This document shows, in pieces, positions 9,753 to 17,710 of a DNA stretch of 64,000 nucleotides. The stretch's first letter is position 1; each line of letters starts with the position of its first letter. The position numbers were made by a program, and so were the translations under genes. The notes below the pieces were generated by a model. That model was given only the letters and a program-made list of their open reading frames with translations, made no database searches and had not been told where the DNA came from. The stretch comes from Pseudomonas sp. FP2335. GTDB taxonomy: Bacteria; Pseudomonadota; Gammaproteobacteria; Pseudomonadales; Pseudomonadaceae. Location of the stretch: NCBI RefSeq assembly GCF_030687535.1, contig NZ_CP117437.1, positions 124,001 to 188,000 on the forward strand, written 5' to 3'.

Positions 9753-10696
9753 CGCGGGCTCCCGGCGCACGGCAGGTAGTCGCCCAGCGCCTGGGCCACG
9801 CTGGGCGTCTGCAGCAAACCACTGCGGTGCAGGAACCCCATGATGTTGCCGACCAGCGGGTGTTGGCGGGTAATCGGGAACACCAGCGCGTTTATTTCAT
9901 CGCGCAGGGCGTGGCGCACGCTCGCGTCAACGTCCAGGTGTTCGATCAGTTGCAGATCAAAGCGCTGCTGCAGGTCGTTGGTCAGGTAGTGCGCCAGGAA
10001 CGTGGGCAGGATGTGGGCGATGGTGTCACGGTCGGCTGCGCTTGCCGCCTGCCAGTAGAGGCGCACCAGGCGTGTCCAGAACTGCGCGTGGCGGCCTTCG
10101 TCGCACAGATGATCGGCCATCAAGCCACGGACGGAGGCCTTGATGCTGTGGTCCTTGGCGAACGCCGCCACATCATGGGTGATGGTATTTTCGGCGATGG
10201 CTACGCCGATCAGTTCCACGGCATCGCGCAGGTGAGCCGGGGCCAAGGCCTGCGCCAGGGGCAGGGCGCGGCTCAGTTCGATCTGTGACGGCAACTCGAG
10301 CGGCTGGAGGCCGGTCATTGTCACGGCCTGCTGCAGGAAATCCAGTGCGACCAGGGCGTGATAGTCCTCATCCACCACCACCGTCATCGCGTCGTAGCGG
10401 CAGGCGGGCGGGAAGGGCAGCGAGAAGCGGTTCTTGGCAATGCTGCGTGCGGTCTTGTCGACGATCTCGGTCTCGAAAATCACCACGTCGTTGATGTATT
10501 TGTAGAAGCTCTGGGTTAGCACGAAATCGCGCCACTGCGGGCACTGTTCGGTAAAGGTTGCACTGAGCGCCAGTGGCTGGCGCGCCAGCGGGTAGATCAG
10601 TTTGTCGTCGTCTTCCAGCATGCGGCGCGGGCGGGTGCGGATGGTGGCGTGGCGTTCCCAGTCTTCGGCAGCGCTGTGGTAGTCGCTGAAGTTCAT
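9749..10696 (-). CDS. pvfB: AurF-type diiron N-oxygenase, MgoC/PvfB
   Basis: Diiron oxygenase of 315 residues, expected to oxidise an amine nitrogen in diazeniumdiolate biosynthesis. All seven metal ligands of AurF can be placed by spacing: E75, E110, H113, E169, H196, E200 and H203 (motifs DEDYH, AENT and HLCDEGRH). The start at 10696 overlaps the upstream stop as ATGA and is preceded by GGAGG; a longer reading frame from 10735 lies inside the upstream gene. Position two in the operon matches mgoC/pvfB. The catalytic class is secure; the precise substrate is inferred from the family. Confidence 0.93.
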   Translation of the reverse strand: MNFSDYHSAAEDWERHATIRTRPRRMLEDDDKLIYPLARQPLALSATFTEQCPQWRDFVLTQSFYKYINDVVIFETEIVDKTARSIAKNRFSLPFPPACRYDAMTVVVDEDYHALVALDFLQQAVTMTGLQPLELPSQIELSRALPLAQALAPAHLRDAVELIGVAIAENTITHDVAAFAKDHSIKASVRGLMADHLCDEGRHAQFWTRLVRLYWQAASAADRDTIAHILPTFLAHYLTNDLQQRFDLQLIEHLDVDASVRHALRDEINALVFPITRQHPLVGNIMGFLHRSGLLQTPSVAQALGDYLPCAGSPR

Positions 10697-11451
10697 GGAT
10701 GTGCCTCCTGCAATGAAGCATGTATGTCGTCCCACAGCGCAATGCGGCTGTTGACCACATCCAGGGCGGTATCCTCGGTTTGCTGCTGGCGCTGGGGGTC
10801 TGCGCCGGTCAGGCGTTGCAGCAAACGCAGGGCTCCCGGTTCGTGGTCCTGGGAGTCCAGCTCGATATGACGGCGCAGATACTGGCTCAGGGTGGGCGCC
10901 TGGCGGCTGATGATTTCACTGCCCCGCAGCAAGCGTTCGAACATGGCCGGGATGACACTCTCCCGGCCATGCAGGAACGCCGCGGCCACACAATGGGTCG
11001 GCGCGTTCAGCGCGATGTGCAAGGTAGCGGCAACAAAGCGCGCCACCCCCGGCAGGACGTTGATCCGTTGCAGCGCGGTACCGGCGTCCACGCCCTGGCG
11101 TTGCAGGGTAATGAAGGTATCGATCGCGACGGTGCTGGCGCCGACTTCGACCATGGCGTCCCGGTACAGCTCAAAATGGCTGCAATGACCGCGGTCGGGG
11201 TGCTGGTCGGACTCCTCGCTCAACACGATCTCATTGATCAGTCGTGCCGCTTCGGGGTCGGTCGGTGGGAGCCAGGGTAGCCGGGTGCACGTCAGGTCCC
11301 GTTGCAGGCGCTTGGTGAGGGTCATGAAGTCCCAGACCGCGAATACATGGCTTTGCATGAAAAGTTGTAACTTGCTGAGTGAATTGATTTCGATAAATAA
11401 CGGATGACTGCACAGCCGTAACCTTTTTTGTTCCAGCGAAACTTGATGCAT
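10693..11451 (-). CDS. pvfA: haem-oxygenase-like iron protein (DUF3050 type), MgoB/PvfA
   Basis: First gene of the leftward operon, 252 residues, all-helical in character, of the haem-oxygenase-like DUF3050 group. Candidate metal-binding acidic/His residues occur in DRGHCSHFELYRDAM, in FVAATLHIALN and in RRHIELDSQDHEPGA. In related clusters the equivalent gene (mgoB, pvfA) is needed for the diazeniumdiolate signal that controls mangotoxin or virulence. It overlaps the next gene by 4 nt. The leader has only a weak Shine-Dalgarno site (AGG), which could mean regulated translation. A role together with PvfB in N-oxidation is inference. Confidence 0.88.
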   Translation of the reverse strand: MHQVSLEQKRLRLCSHPLFIEINSLSKLQLFMQSHVFAVWDFMTLTKRLQRDLTCTRLPWLPPTDPEAARLINEIVLSEESDQHPDRGHCSHFELYRDAMVEVGASTVAIDTFITLQRQGVDAGTALQRINVLPGVARFVAATLHIALNAPTHCVAAAFLHGRESVIPAMFERLLRGSEIISRQAPTLSQYLRRHIELDSQDHEPGALRLLQRLTGADPQRQQQTEDTALDVVNSRIALWDDIHASLQEAHP

Positions 11452-11800
11452 GGTTGATGCCTATGAGTTGTTGCAACTGCAGTGACAGCAGTGGTGGCTA
11501 TTCTTTTACAGACGAGAGTGGCGTTGATAACGCGTAAACAAACCGTATACGGCACCGGCTCATGCGCACGCTGGCACGGCCGGCTGGAGTGTTTGGTTTA
11601 TTCGAAAGATGATAAGCCGATTAAACACTTGGATGAGCTTATGAATGTATGAGATGTTTTTTCGGGAAGTTACTTGGCGTGGGTAACTTGCAGGGTTAAA
11701 TGTGGGAAACTTCCCGGTTGGTTGCGGGCTTAATTAAGTTTATGGGTTTAGTTGCGGGGCTTCCTTAATTGGAAAGTTGCCCCGCGCGGCGTTGAACCGA
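11452..11800 (-). promoter_or_regulatory. pvf operon upstream region with clustered AAGTT inverted repeats
   Basis: 349 bp without a gene, AT-richer than its neighbours. It holds AAGTTAC/GTAACTT (11667-11673 and 11683-11689) and GGGAAGTT/AACTTCCC (11664-11671 and 11708-11715), a cluster of one half-site in both orientations that could be an operator for the pvf operon. No -10/-35 pair is assigned with confidence. Confidence 0.45.
11754..11785 (-). terminator. hairpin downstream of GntR gene
   Basis: GCGGGGC/GCCCCGC arms of 7 bp with an inner TTCC/GGAA, 16 bp beyond the stop of the leftward GntR gene. It lacks a T-run on the minus strand, so it is only a candidate terminator. Confidence 0.4.
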
Positions 11801-12511
11801 CTAGCGTGGGTCTTTCTTGCCAGCGGCATCAAGACCGGCCAGGTAAGTGGTGATCACTTCCATGCCTCGGGTCAGGTGATTGCGCAGCGTCAGCACGCTT
11901 TCGTCGACTTTCTTCTGCGTCACCAGGCTCAGCAGTTCACGGTGATCTTCCTGGGACGTCTCGCCCAGCCCCATCGCCTCAAGGTTGAAACGCAGGAAGC
12001 GCTCTTCCTCGTTCAAACCGTGTTCCACCAACGTAAGCAGACGCTGATTGGGGGCCTTGCCATACAGCGCCATATGGAACAGGCGATTGAGGCGGCCCAT
12101 CTCGCAATAGTCTTTTTCCCGCTCCAGGGCACTGATGCAGGCGTCTGCCTCGGCGATGTCAGCCTCGGTGAGCAACGGGATCGACAAGCGCAGCGCTTCA
12201 GACTCCAGCAGCATGCGCAGGGCGTAGGTCTCCGCCGAATTGTCTTCGATCAATGGCGCCACCACGGCACCCTTGTGCGTCACCACATGCAGCAATGATT
12301 GGGCTTCGAGCTGACGCAAGGCCTCGCGCACCGGCATGCGGCTGACCCCGAACAGGCTGGCCAGCTCTTGCTGGCGCATGGCAGTACCACAAGGCAATCG
12401 GCCATCGAGGATCGCATTACGCAAGGTTTCTTCAATCACGGAGCGGGCAAGATGGGCGGGAATGGGTCCGCTGACTTTGATACTGCTCAAAGGGTTCGGC
12501 TTCTGCGTCAC
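11801..12511 (-). CDS. GntR-family transcriptional regulator, FCD subgroup
   Basis: DNA-binding repressor or activator of 236 residues. A winged-helix domain (about 20-85, with RQQELASLFGVSRMPVREAL) is followed by an all-helical FCD ligand domain (about 95-225) with metal/ligand-type residues (LNRLFHMALYG and EDHRELL). The chosen GTG start at 12511 has TAAGGAGG at 12523-12530 upstream; a TTG at 12559 would put that site inside the gene. It is divergent from the dioxygenase/ABC cassette starting at 12844, which it most likely controls in response to the imported substrate or a product. The ligand is unknown. Confidence 0.88.
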   Translation of the reverse strand: MTQKPNPLSSIKVSGPIPAHLARSVIEETLRNAILDGRLPCGTAMRQQELASLFGVSRMPVREALRQLEAQSLLHVVTHKGAVVAPLIEDNSAETYALRMLLESEALRLSIPLLTEADIAEADACISALEREKDYCEMGRLNRLFHMALYGKAPNQRLLTLVEHGLNEEERFLRFNLEAMGLGETSQEDHRELLSLVTQKKVDESVLTLRNHLTRGMEVITTYLAGLDAAGKKDPR

Positions 12512-12843
12512 GACTACGCTGTCCTCCTTATTAGAATGGGTTGAAACAATTGGATCCAAAGAACACTAGAGACTGCCCAATGGCTTGTCAAACAGGCAAG
12601 ATTTGCGGCTTGTAAGTGGCTAAACACGCGGTTCCAGGCGCCCACATCAAGGATTTGCAGCGTCTTACACGCCAGCGTCATAGTGCTATGAACTGAGCGC
12701 GGCGTCGCCCTCGTTTATGCCTTGACCGCCATACGGCAAGGAGTTGTCCCGCTGGATTGCGCATATGCATATTCGCTAACGGTATTTAAAATGCAGTTCT
12801 TATATCTATAAAGTCATTTCCCTGTCTGACCGGGAGTGACCTC
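12512..12843. promoter_or_regulatory. divergent GntR / dioxygenase promoter region
   Basis: 332 bp between divergent genes. At 12584-12600 lies CTTGTCAAACAGGCAAG, an imperfect palindrome that fits the TNGTNNNACNA pattern of FadR/FCD-type GntR operators except at the last base; it is the best operator candidate. A GCATATGC palindrome and an AT-rich stretch occur nearer the dioxygenase start, and GGGAGTGA provides its Shine-Dalgarno site. Confidence 0.4.
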
Positions 12844-13737
12844 ATGTCCGCCACCTCTACTGTTCCAACAGCGACCTCCACCGCCCAAGCTTTCGAGATT
12901 CGCCCACTGCCCGGTAGCGTCGGCGCCGAGATCATCGGCCTGGACCTGGCCCGACCTGTCAGCGACGAAGATTTCGCCCGCATCCATCGCGCGCACCTGG
13001 ACCACCACGTCGTGGTGTTCCGTGACCAACGCATCACCCCCGAACAACAGATCGCCTTCAGCCGCCGCTTCGGCGTGTTGCAGATCCACGTGCTCAAACA
13101 GTTCCTGCTGGCCAACCACCCGGAAATCCTGATCGTCTCCAACATCATCGAAAACGGCCAATCCATCGGCCTGGGGGACGCGGGCAAGTTCTGGCACTCG
13201 GACCTGTCCTATAAAGAACTGCCGAGCCTGGGCTCGATGCTGCACGCCCAGGAACTGCCCGCCGAAGGCGGCGACACGCTGTTCGCCGACATGCACAAAG
13301 CCTGGGACCAACTGCCCGCGCACCTGCGCCAAGCCGTCGAAGGCCGCAGCGCCGCGCACTCCTACACGGCGCGTTACAGCGAGAGCAAATTCGAAGGCAA
13401 CTGGCGTCCCACCCTGACCCCCGAGCAACTCGCTCAGGTTGCCGAAGTGGTCCACCCGATCGTGCGCACCCACCCGGAAAACGGCCGCAAGGCGCTGTTC
13501 GTCAGTGAAGGCTTCACCACCCGCATTGTCGGCCTGCCGGAAGACGAAAGCCGCGACCTGCTGGCCCAGCTCTACGCCCACAGCGTGCTGGCGCAGAACA
13601 TCTATCGGCATCAATGGCAGCCCCACGACCTGGTGTTCTGGGACAACCGCTCGCTGATCCACCTGGCCGCCGGTTGCCCGAGCCACCTGCGCCGCAAACT
13701 CTTTCGCACCACCATCCAGGGCGACGCGCCTTTCTGA
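12844..13737 (+). CDS. TauD/TfdA-family Fe(II)/2-oxoglutarate dioxygenase
   Basis: Cytoplasmic non-haem iron oxygenase of 297 residues. The 2-His-1-carboxylate triad is H118, D120 (FWHSDLSY) and H273 (DNRSLIHLA), and Arg288 (KLFRTT) fits the 2-oxoglutarate-binding Arg. Length and motifs match taurine dioxygenase and relatives, which release sulfite from sulfonates by hydroxylation. It heads a four-gene run with a substrate-binding protein, ATPase and permease, a layout typical of sulfur or organosulfonate scavenging. Other members of the family act on sulfate esters, herbicides or hypotaurine, so the substrate should not be called taurine from sequence alone. The start has GGGAGTGA upstream. 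Confidence 0.92.
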   Translation: MSATSTVPTATSTAQAFEIRPLPGSVGAEIIGLDLARPVSDEDFARIHRAHLDHHVVVFRDQRITPEQQIAFSRRFGVLQIHVLKQFLLANHPEILIVSNIIENGQSIGLGDAGKFWHSDLSYKELPSLGSMLHAQELPAEGGDTLFADMHKAWDQLPAHLRQAVEGRSAAHSYTARYSESKFEGNWRPTLTPEQLAQVAEVVHPIVRTHPENGRKALFVSEGFTTRIVGLPEDESRDLLAQLYAHSVLAQNIYRHQWQPHDLVFWDNRSLIHLAAGCPSHLRRKLFRTTIQGDAPF

Positions 13738-13751
13738 TCCGGAGTATGACC

Positions 13752-14777
13752 ATGTCCAGGAAAATTCCATTTGCACGCCTGGCCGCGACCGTCGGCCTGG
13801 GTGTCAGCCTGTTGGCCGGCAGCCTCGTTGCACCGGCGGCAGCGCAGGCTGAAGGCGAGATCCGCATCGCCGAGCAGTTCGGCATCGTCTACCTGTTGCT
13901 CAACGTGGTGCGCGACCAGAACCTGATCGAGAAATACGGCAAGCAGGAAGGCATCGACATCAAGGTCGACTGGACCCAACTGTCCGGTGGCGCGGCGGTC
14001 AACGACGCGTTGCTGTCCGGCTCCATCGATATTGCCGGTGCCGGCACCGGCCCGCTGCTGACCATCTGGGACCGCACCCGCGGCAAGCAGAACGTCAAGG
14101 CTGTCGCCTCCCTTGGCAACTTCCCCTACTACCTGGTGAGCAACAATCCCAAGGTCAAGACCATCGCCGACTTCACCGACAAAGACCGCATCGCCGTTCC
14201 GGCGGTAGGCGTTTCCGTGCAATCACGCTTCCTGCAATACGCCGCTGCCAAGCAGTGGGGCGACAAGGAATTCAACCGCCTCGACAAATACACCGTCGCC
14301 GTCCCGCACCCTGACGCCACCGCCGCATTGATCGCCGGCGGCACCGAACTGACCGGGCACTTTTCCAACCCGCCGTTCCAGGACCAGGCCCTGACCAACC
14401 CCAACGTACACGTGGTGCTGAACACCTACGACCTGCTCGGCCCGAACTCGCCGACCGTGCTGTTCGCCACCGAGAAATTCCGCAACGACAACCCGAAAAC
14501 CTACAAGGCCTTCATCGACGCACTGACCGAAGCCGCGCAGTTCGCCCAGAACGACAAAGGCGCAGCGGCCGACACCTACATCCGCGTGACCAAGGCCAAG
14601 ATCGACCGTGCCGAGTTGCTGAAAATCATCGACAACCCACAGTTCGAATTCAGCATCACGCCGAAAAACACCTACCCGCTGGCGGAGTTCCTCTACCGCG
14701 TCGGCGCCATCAAGAACAAGCCTGAATCGTGGAAGGACTACTTCTTCCAGGACGCCAAGCCGTTGCAAGGAAGTTGA
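13752..14777 (+). CDS. ABC transporter substrate-binding protein, SsuA/TauA-like
   Basis: Periplasmic binding protein of 341 residues with a Sec signal peptide (cut near residue 33, after APAAAQA). The mature part starts IRIAEQFGIVYLLLNVVRDQ and has the GSIDIAGAGTGP loop typical of the NMT1/SsuA/TauA group, which binds sulfonates, nitrate-like ions or thiamine precursors. The start at 13752 is chosen because GGAG lies 8 nt upstream. It is 14 bp after the dioxygenase gene and directly before the ATPase and permease of the same importer. The ligand is probably the dioxygenase substrate. Confidence 0.92.
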   Translation: MSRKIPFARLAATVGLGVSLLAGSLVAPAAAQAEGEIRIAEQFGIVYLLLNVVRDQNLIEKYGKQEGIDIKVDWTQLSGGAAVNDALLSGSIDIAGAGTGPLLTIWDRTRGKQNVKAVASLGNFPYYLVSNNPKVKTIADFTDKDRIAVPAVGVSVQSRFLQYAAAKQWGDKEFNRLDKYTVAVPHPDATAALIAGGTELTGHFSNPPFQDQALTNPNVHVVLNTYDLLGPNSPTVLFATEKFRNDNPKTYKAFIDALTEAAQFAQNDKGAAADTYIRVTKAKIDRAELLKIIDNPQFEFSITPKNTYPLAEFLYRVGAIKNKPESWKDYFFQDAKPLQGS

Positions 14778-14778
14778 G

Positions 14779-15630
14779 ATGAACGCGCTCTTGCAAGGCC
14801 ACACGGCCAGCAACCGGCACACTCCTTTGCCGTTGCTGGCGGTGGATAACGTCAGCCTGGAATACCGCACGCCCGAGCGCGTGGTGCGTGCCACTCACCA
14901 GGTCAGTTTCGAGATCGATCCGGCCGACCGCTATGTGCTGCTCGGCCCGTCGGGTTGCGGCAAATCCACATTGCTCAAGTCCATTGGCGGGTTTATCAAA
15001 CCCTGCGAAGGCGAGATCCGCCTGCTGGGGCAAAAGGTCGAACAACCGGGCCCGGATCGCATCGTGGTGTTCCAGGAGTTCGACCAGTTGCCGCCGTGGA
15101 AAACCGTCAAGCAGAACGTGATGTTCCCGCTGCTGGCGTCCAAGACCTTGAAGCGCGCCGAAGCCGAAGACCGTGCGCTGCACTACCTCGATAAAGTCGG
15201 CCTCACCGCCTTTGCCGACGCGTATCCCCACACCCTGTCCGGCGGCATGAAAGCCCGCGTGGCCATCGCCCGCGCGCTGGCCATGCAGCCGAAAATCCTG
15301 TTGATGGACGAGCCCTTCGCCGCCCTCGACGCCCTGACCCGGCGCAAGATGCAGGAAGAATTGCTGCTGCTCTGGGAAGAGGTGCGCTTCACCCTGCTGT
15401 TCGTCACCCACTCCATCGAAGAAGCGCTGGTGGTGGGCAATCGCATCCTGTTGCTGTCGCCGCATCCGGGGCGCGTGCGTGCGGAAATCCACAGCCATCA
15501 ATACGACCTGCACAGCCTTGGCGGCGTGGAATTCCAGCACTCGGCGCGGCGGATTCATCGCCTGTTGTTCGATGAAACCACCGAGGCCGAGCCCGAGCTG
15601 GGTTTTGCTGACATCCGCATCGCCTACTAA
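14779..15630 (+). CDS. ABC transporter ATP-binding protein, SsuB/TauB-like
   Basis: ATPase subunit of the importer, 283 residues. Walker A GPSGCGKST at 56-64, Q-loop around Q99, signature LSGGM at 153-157, Walker B ILLMDEP at 173-179 and switch His211 are intact. It starts 1 bp after the binding-protein stop. The C-terminal extension beyond about residue 240 is common in nitrate/sulfonate/taurine-type ATPases. It acts on the cytoplasmic face with the permease encoded next. Confidence 0.95.
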   Translation: MNALLQGHTASNRHTPLPLLAVDNVSLEYRTPERVVRATHQVSFEIDPADRYVLLGPSGCGKSTLLKSIGGFIKPCEGEIRLLGQKVEQPGPDRIVVFQEFDQLPPWKTVKQNVMFPLLASKTLKRAEAEDRALHYLDKVGLTAFADAYPHTLSGGMKARVAIARALAMQPKILLMDEPFAALDALTRRKMQEELLLLWEEVRFTLLFVTHSIEEALVVGNRILLLSPHPGRVRAEIHSHQYDLHSLGGVEFQHSARRIHRLLFDETTEAEPELGFADIRIAY

Positions 15631-15643
15631 GGGGCCACTTCTC

Positions 15644-16492
15644 ATGCGCCAGGAATACGAAATACACCTCGAACCCTTGCTCAGCGTCCCGGTGGAGCGC
15701 GAGCTGCCTCTGCGCCAGCGCCTGTGGCAACAAGGCTGGTTGCGCAAGGGCCTGATCCTGATCGTGCTGGCGATCCTCTGGGAAGGCGTCGCACGCTACC
15801 AGAACAACGACCTGCTGCTGCCGAGCTTCCTGCAGACCTTCCACGCGCTCTACGACGGCCTGCTCAGCGGCGAATTGTTGAGCAAGGTGAGCATCTCGCT
15901 GGTGGTGCTGATCAAGGGCTACCTGATCGGCATCGTGCTGGCATTTGCCCTGACCACATTGGCGGTCTCGACCCAACTGGGCCGCGACTTGCTCAGCACC
16001 CTGACCTCGATGTTCAACCCGTTGCCGGCGATTGCCCTGTTGCCGCTGGCGCTGCTGTGGTTCGGCCTGGGGCAGAACAGCCTGATCTTTGTGCTGGTGC
16101 ATTCGGTGTTGTGGGCGTTGGCGCTGAACACCTATTCGGGGTTTCTCGGCGTGTCCGAAACCCTGCGCATGGCGGGGCGCAACTACGGCCTCAATGGCAT
16201 GCGCTTTGTGTTGTTCATCCTGATTCCGGCGGCGCTGCCGTCGATCCTCGCCGGCCTCAAGATCGGCTGGGCATTTGCCTGGCGCACGCTGATCGCTGCC
16301 GAGCTGGTGTTCGGTGCAACCAGCGGCAAGGGCGGGTTGGGCTGGTACATCTTCCAGAACCGCAACGAGCTCTACACCGACAAGGTGTTTGCCGGGCTGG
16401 CGGTGGTGATCCTGATCGGCCTGCTTGTGGAGAACCTGGTGTTCGACACCTTCGAGCGGCTCACCGTGAAGCGTTGGGGCATGCAACGCTGA
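15644..16492 (+). CDS. ABC transporter permease, SsuC/TauC-like
   Basis: Inner-membrane permease of 282 residues with about six transmembrane helices and the BPD_transp_1 cytoplasmic loop (LGVSETLRMAGRNYGLNGM, the EAA-like segment that contacts the ATPase). The ATG at 15644 follows an AAGGGG site and starts the first sensible N terminus (MRQEYEIHLEP); an upstream extension overlaps the ATPase gene and is discarded. It completes the importer of the dioxygenase cassette. Confidence 0.93.
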   Translation: MRQEYEIHLEPLLSVPVERELPLRQRLWQQGWLRKGLILIVLAILWEGVARYQNNDLLLPSFLQTFHALYDGLLSGELLSKVSISLVVLIKGYLIGIVLAFALTTLAVSTQLGRDLLSTLTSMFNPLPAIALLPLALLWFGLGQNSLIFVLVHSVLWALALNTYSGFLGVSETLRMAGRNYGLNGMRFVLFILIPAALPSILAGLKIGWAFAWRTLIAAELVFGATSGKGGLGWYIFQNRNELYTDKVFAGLAVVILIGLLVENLVFDTFERLTVKRWGMQR

Positions 16493-16545
16493 TCACCTGT
16501 TACGATTGCAGCCCATTCACGCCTTAGTCATCACGAGTGCTTGGC

Positions 16546-17466
16546 ATGCAACTACCGGACATGAACCTGCTGGTCGCCCTCGACGCCTTGCTCGACGAGG
16601 GCAGCGTGGTCGGCGCCGCGCGCCGCATGAACCTCAGCCCGGCGGCCATGAGCCGCACCCTCACGCGCATTCGCGAAGCGGTCGGCGATCCGGTGCTGGT
16701 GCGCGCCGGGCGTGGCCTGGTGCCGACGCCCAAGGCGTTGCAGTTGCAAGCCCAGGTACGCAACGTGGTGGAACAGGCGGCGCTGCTGTTTCGTTCGGCG
16801 GACCAGGTCGACTTGAGTACCTTGCGCCGCCGCTTCAGTGTGCGGGCCAACGACTTTTTTATCGGCGTGTATGGTGGTCGCCTGTTCGACACCATGGAAC
16901 GCGTGGCGCCGCTGTGCGAGCTGTGCTTCGTGCCCGAGGGCGACACCGACGACGAAGCGCTGCGCGAAGGGCGCCTGGACCTGCGCGTCAGCAACACCAT
17001 GCCCTCCAGCCCCGAAGTGAAGGTGCAGAACCTGTTCTCCACCACCTTCGTCGGCCTGGCACGACAAGACCACCCGCTGTTCGATGAAGAAATCACCGCC
17101 GCGCGTTTTGCCAGCTACTCCCACATCAGCATTTCGCGGCGCGGCATCGCCCGTGGGCCGATTGATACCGCGCTGAACGCCCAGGGCCTGGAGCGCCGCG
17201 TGGCGATGATCGCGCCGGGTTTTCACGGTGCGATGTTCATGCTGCCCGACTCCGACCTGATCCTGCCCGTGCCCAAGGAAGCCCTCTACAGCGCCAATCG
17301 CCTGAAGTTGCCGCTGCGCGCGTTTGCGTTGCCGATCTCTCTGCCGACCCTGGTGTTAGCGCAATCCTGGCACCCACGCTTCGACAAGGACCCGGCGCAC
17401 AAATGGCTGCGCGAGACCCTGCGCGAGAGCTGTCACGCTACCTGGCTGGAAGCCCAACCCACCTAA
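16546..17466 (+). CDS. LysR-family transcriptional regulator
   Basis: DNA-binding regulator of 306 residues. The N-terminal winged helix-turn-helix is at about 4-64 (LLDEGSVVGAARRMNLSPAAMSRTL), followed by a two-lobed effector domain. The ATG at 16546 is preferred to the GTG at 16537. It lies 53 bp after the importer permease in the same direction, and the MFS efflux operon follows after a REPIN; either could be its target. LysR genes next to drug-efflux operons are common, but they are usually divergent, so the target is uncertain. Confidence 0.9.
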   Translation: MQLPDMNLLVALDALLDEGSVVGAARRMNLSPAAMSRTLTRIREAVGDPVLVRAGRGLVPTPKALQLQAQVRNVVEQAALLFRSADQVDLSTLRRRFSVRANDFFIGVYGGRLFDTMERVAPLCELCFVPEGDTDDEALREGRLDLRVSNTMPSSPEVKVQNLFSTTFVGLARQDHPLFDEEITAARFASYSHISISRRGIARGPIDTALNAQGLERRVAMIAPGFHGAMFMLPDSDLILPVPKEALYSANRLKLPLRAFALPISLPTLVLAQSWHPRFDKDPAHKWLRETLRESCHATWLEAQPT

Positions 17467-17483
17467 AGTGAACTCGGTCAAAA

Positions 17484-17572
17484 TGTGGGAGCGGGCTTGC
17501 TCGCGAATGCGGAGTGTCAGAAACACATTACGTGAATGGCCCACCGCATTCGCGAGCAAGCCCGCTCCCACA
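17484..17572. repeat. REPIN: paired REP palindromes in inverted orientation
   Basis: Two 29-bp arms (17484-17512 and 17544-17572) are exact inverted copies starting TGTGGGAGCGGGCTTGC. This is the abundant non-autonomous REP doublet of fluorescent pseudomonads, mobilised by RAYT transposases. It lies 18 bp after the LysR stop and may also stop transcription. Confidence 0.88.
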
Positions 17573-17710
17573 CAAGCTAGCATCCACAGGAACCTGCGTT
17601 GGGTTTGAGGGTTGCGTTTGGTGCACTTATAAGCTGCCGACATGTAACTTTTTGTCATGTGTGTGCCTGATTAAACTGCTCGGGTATTGATCATTCCGAG
17701 TTTCCCGTTC

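Noticed and set aside
12844..16492. Naming the cassette tauDABC
   Set aside because: Family motifs fit but substrate and gene order do not establish taurine; symbols withheld.
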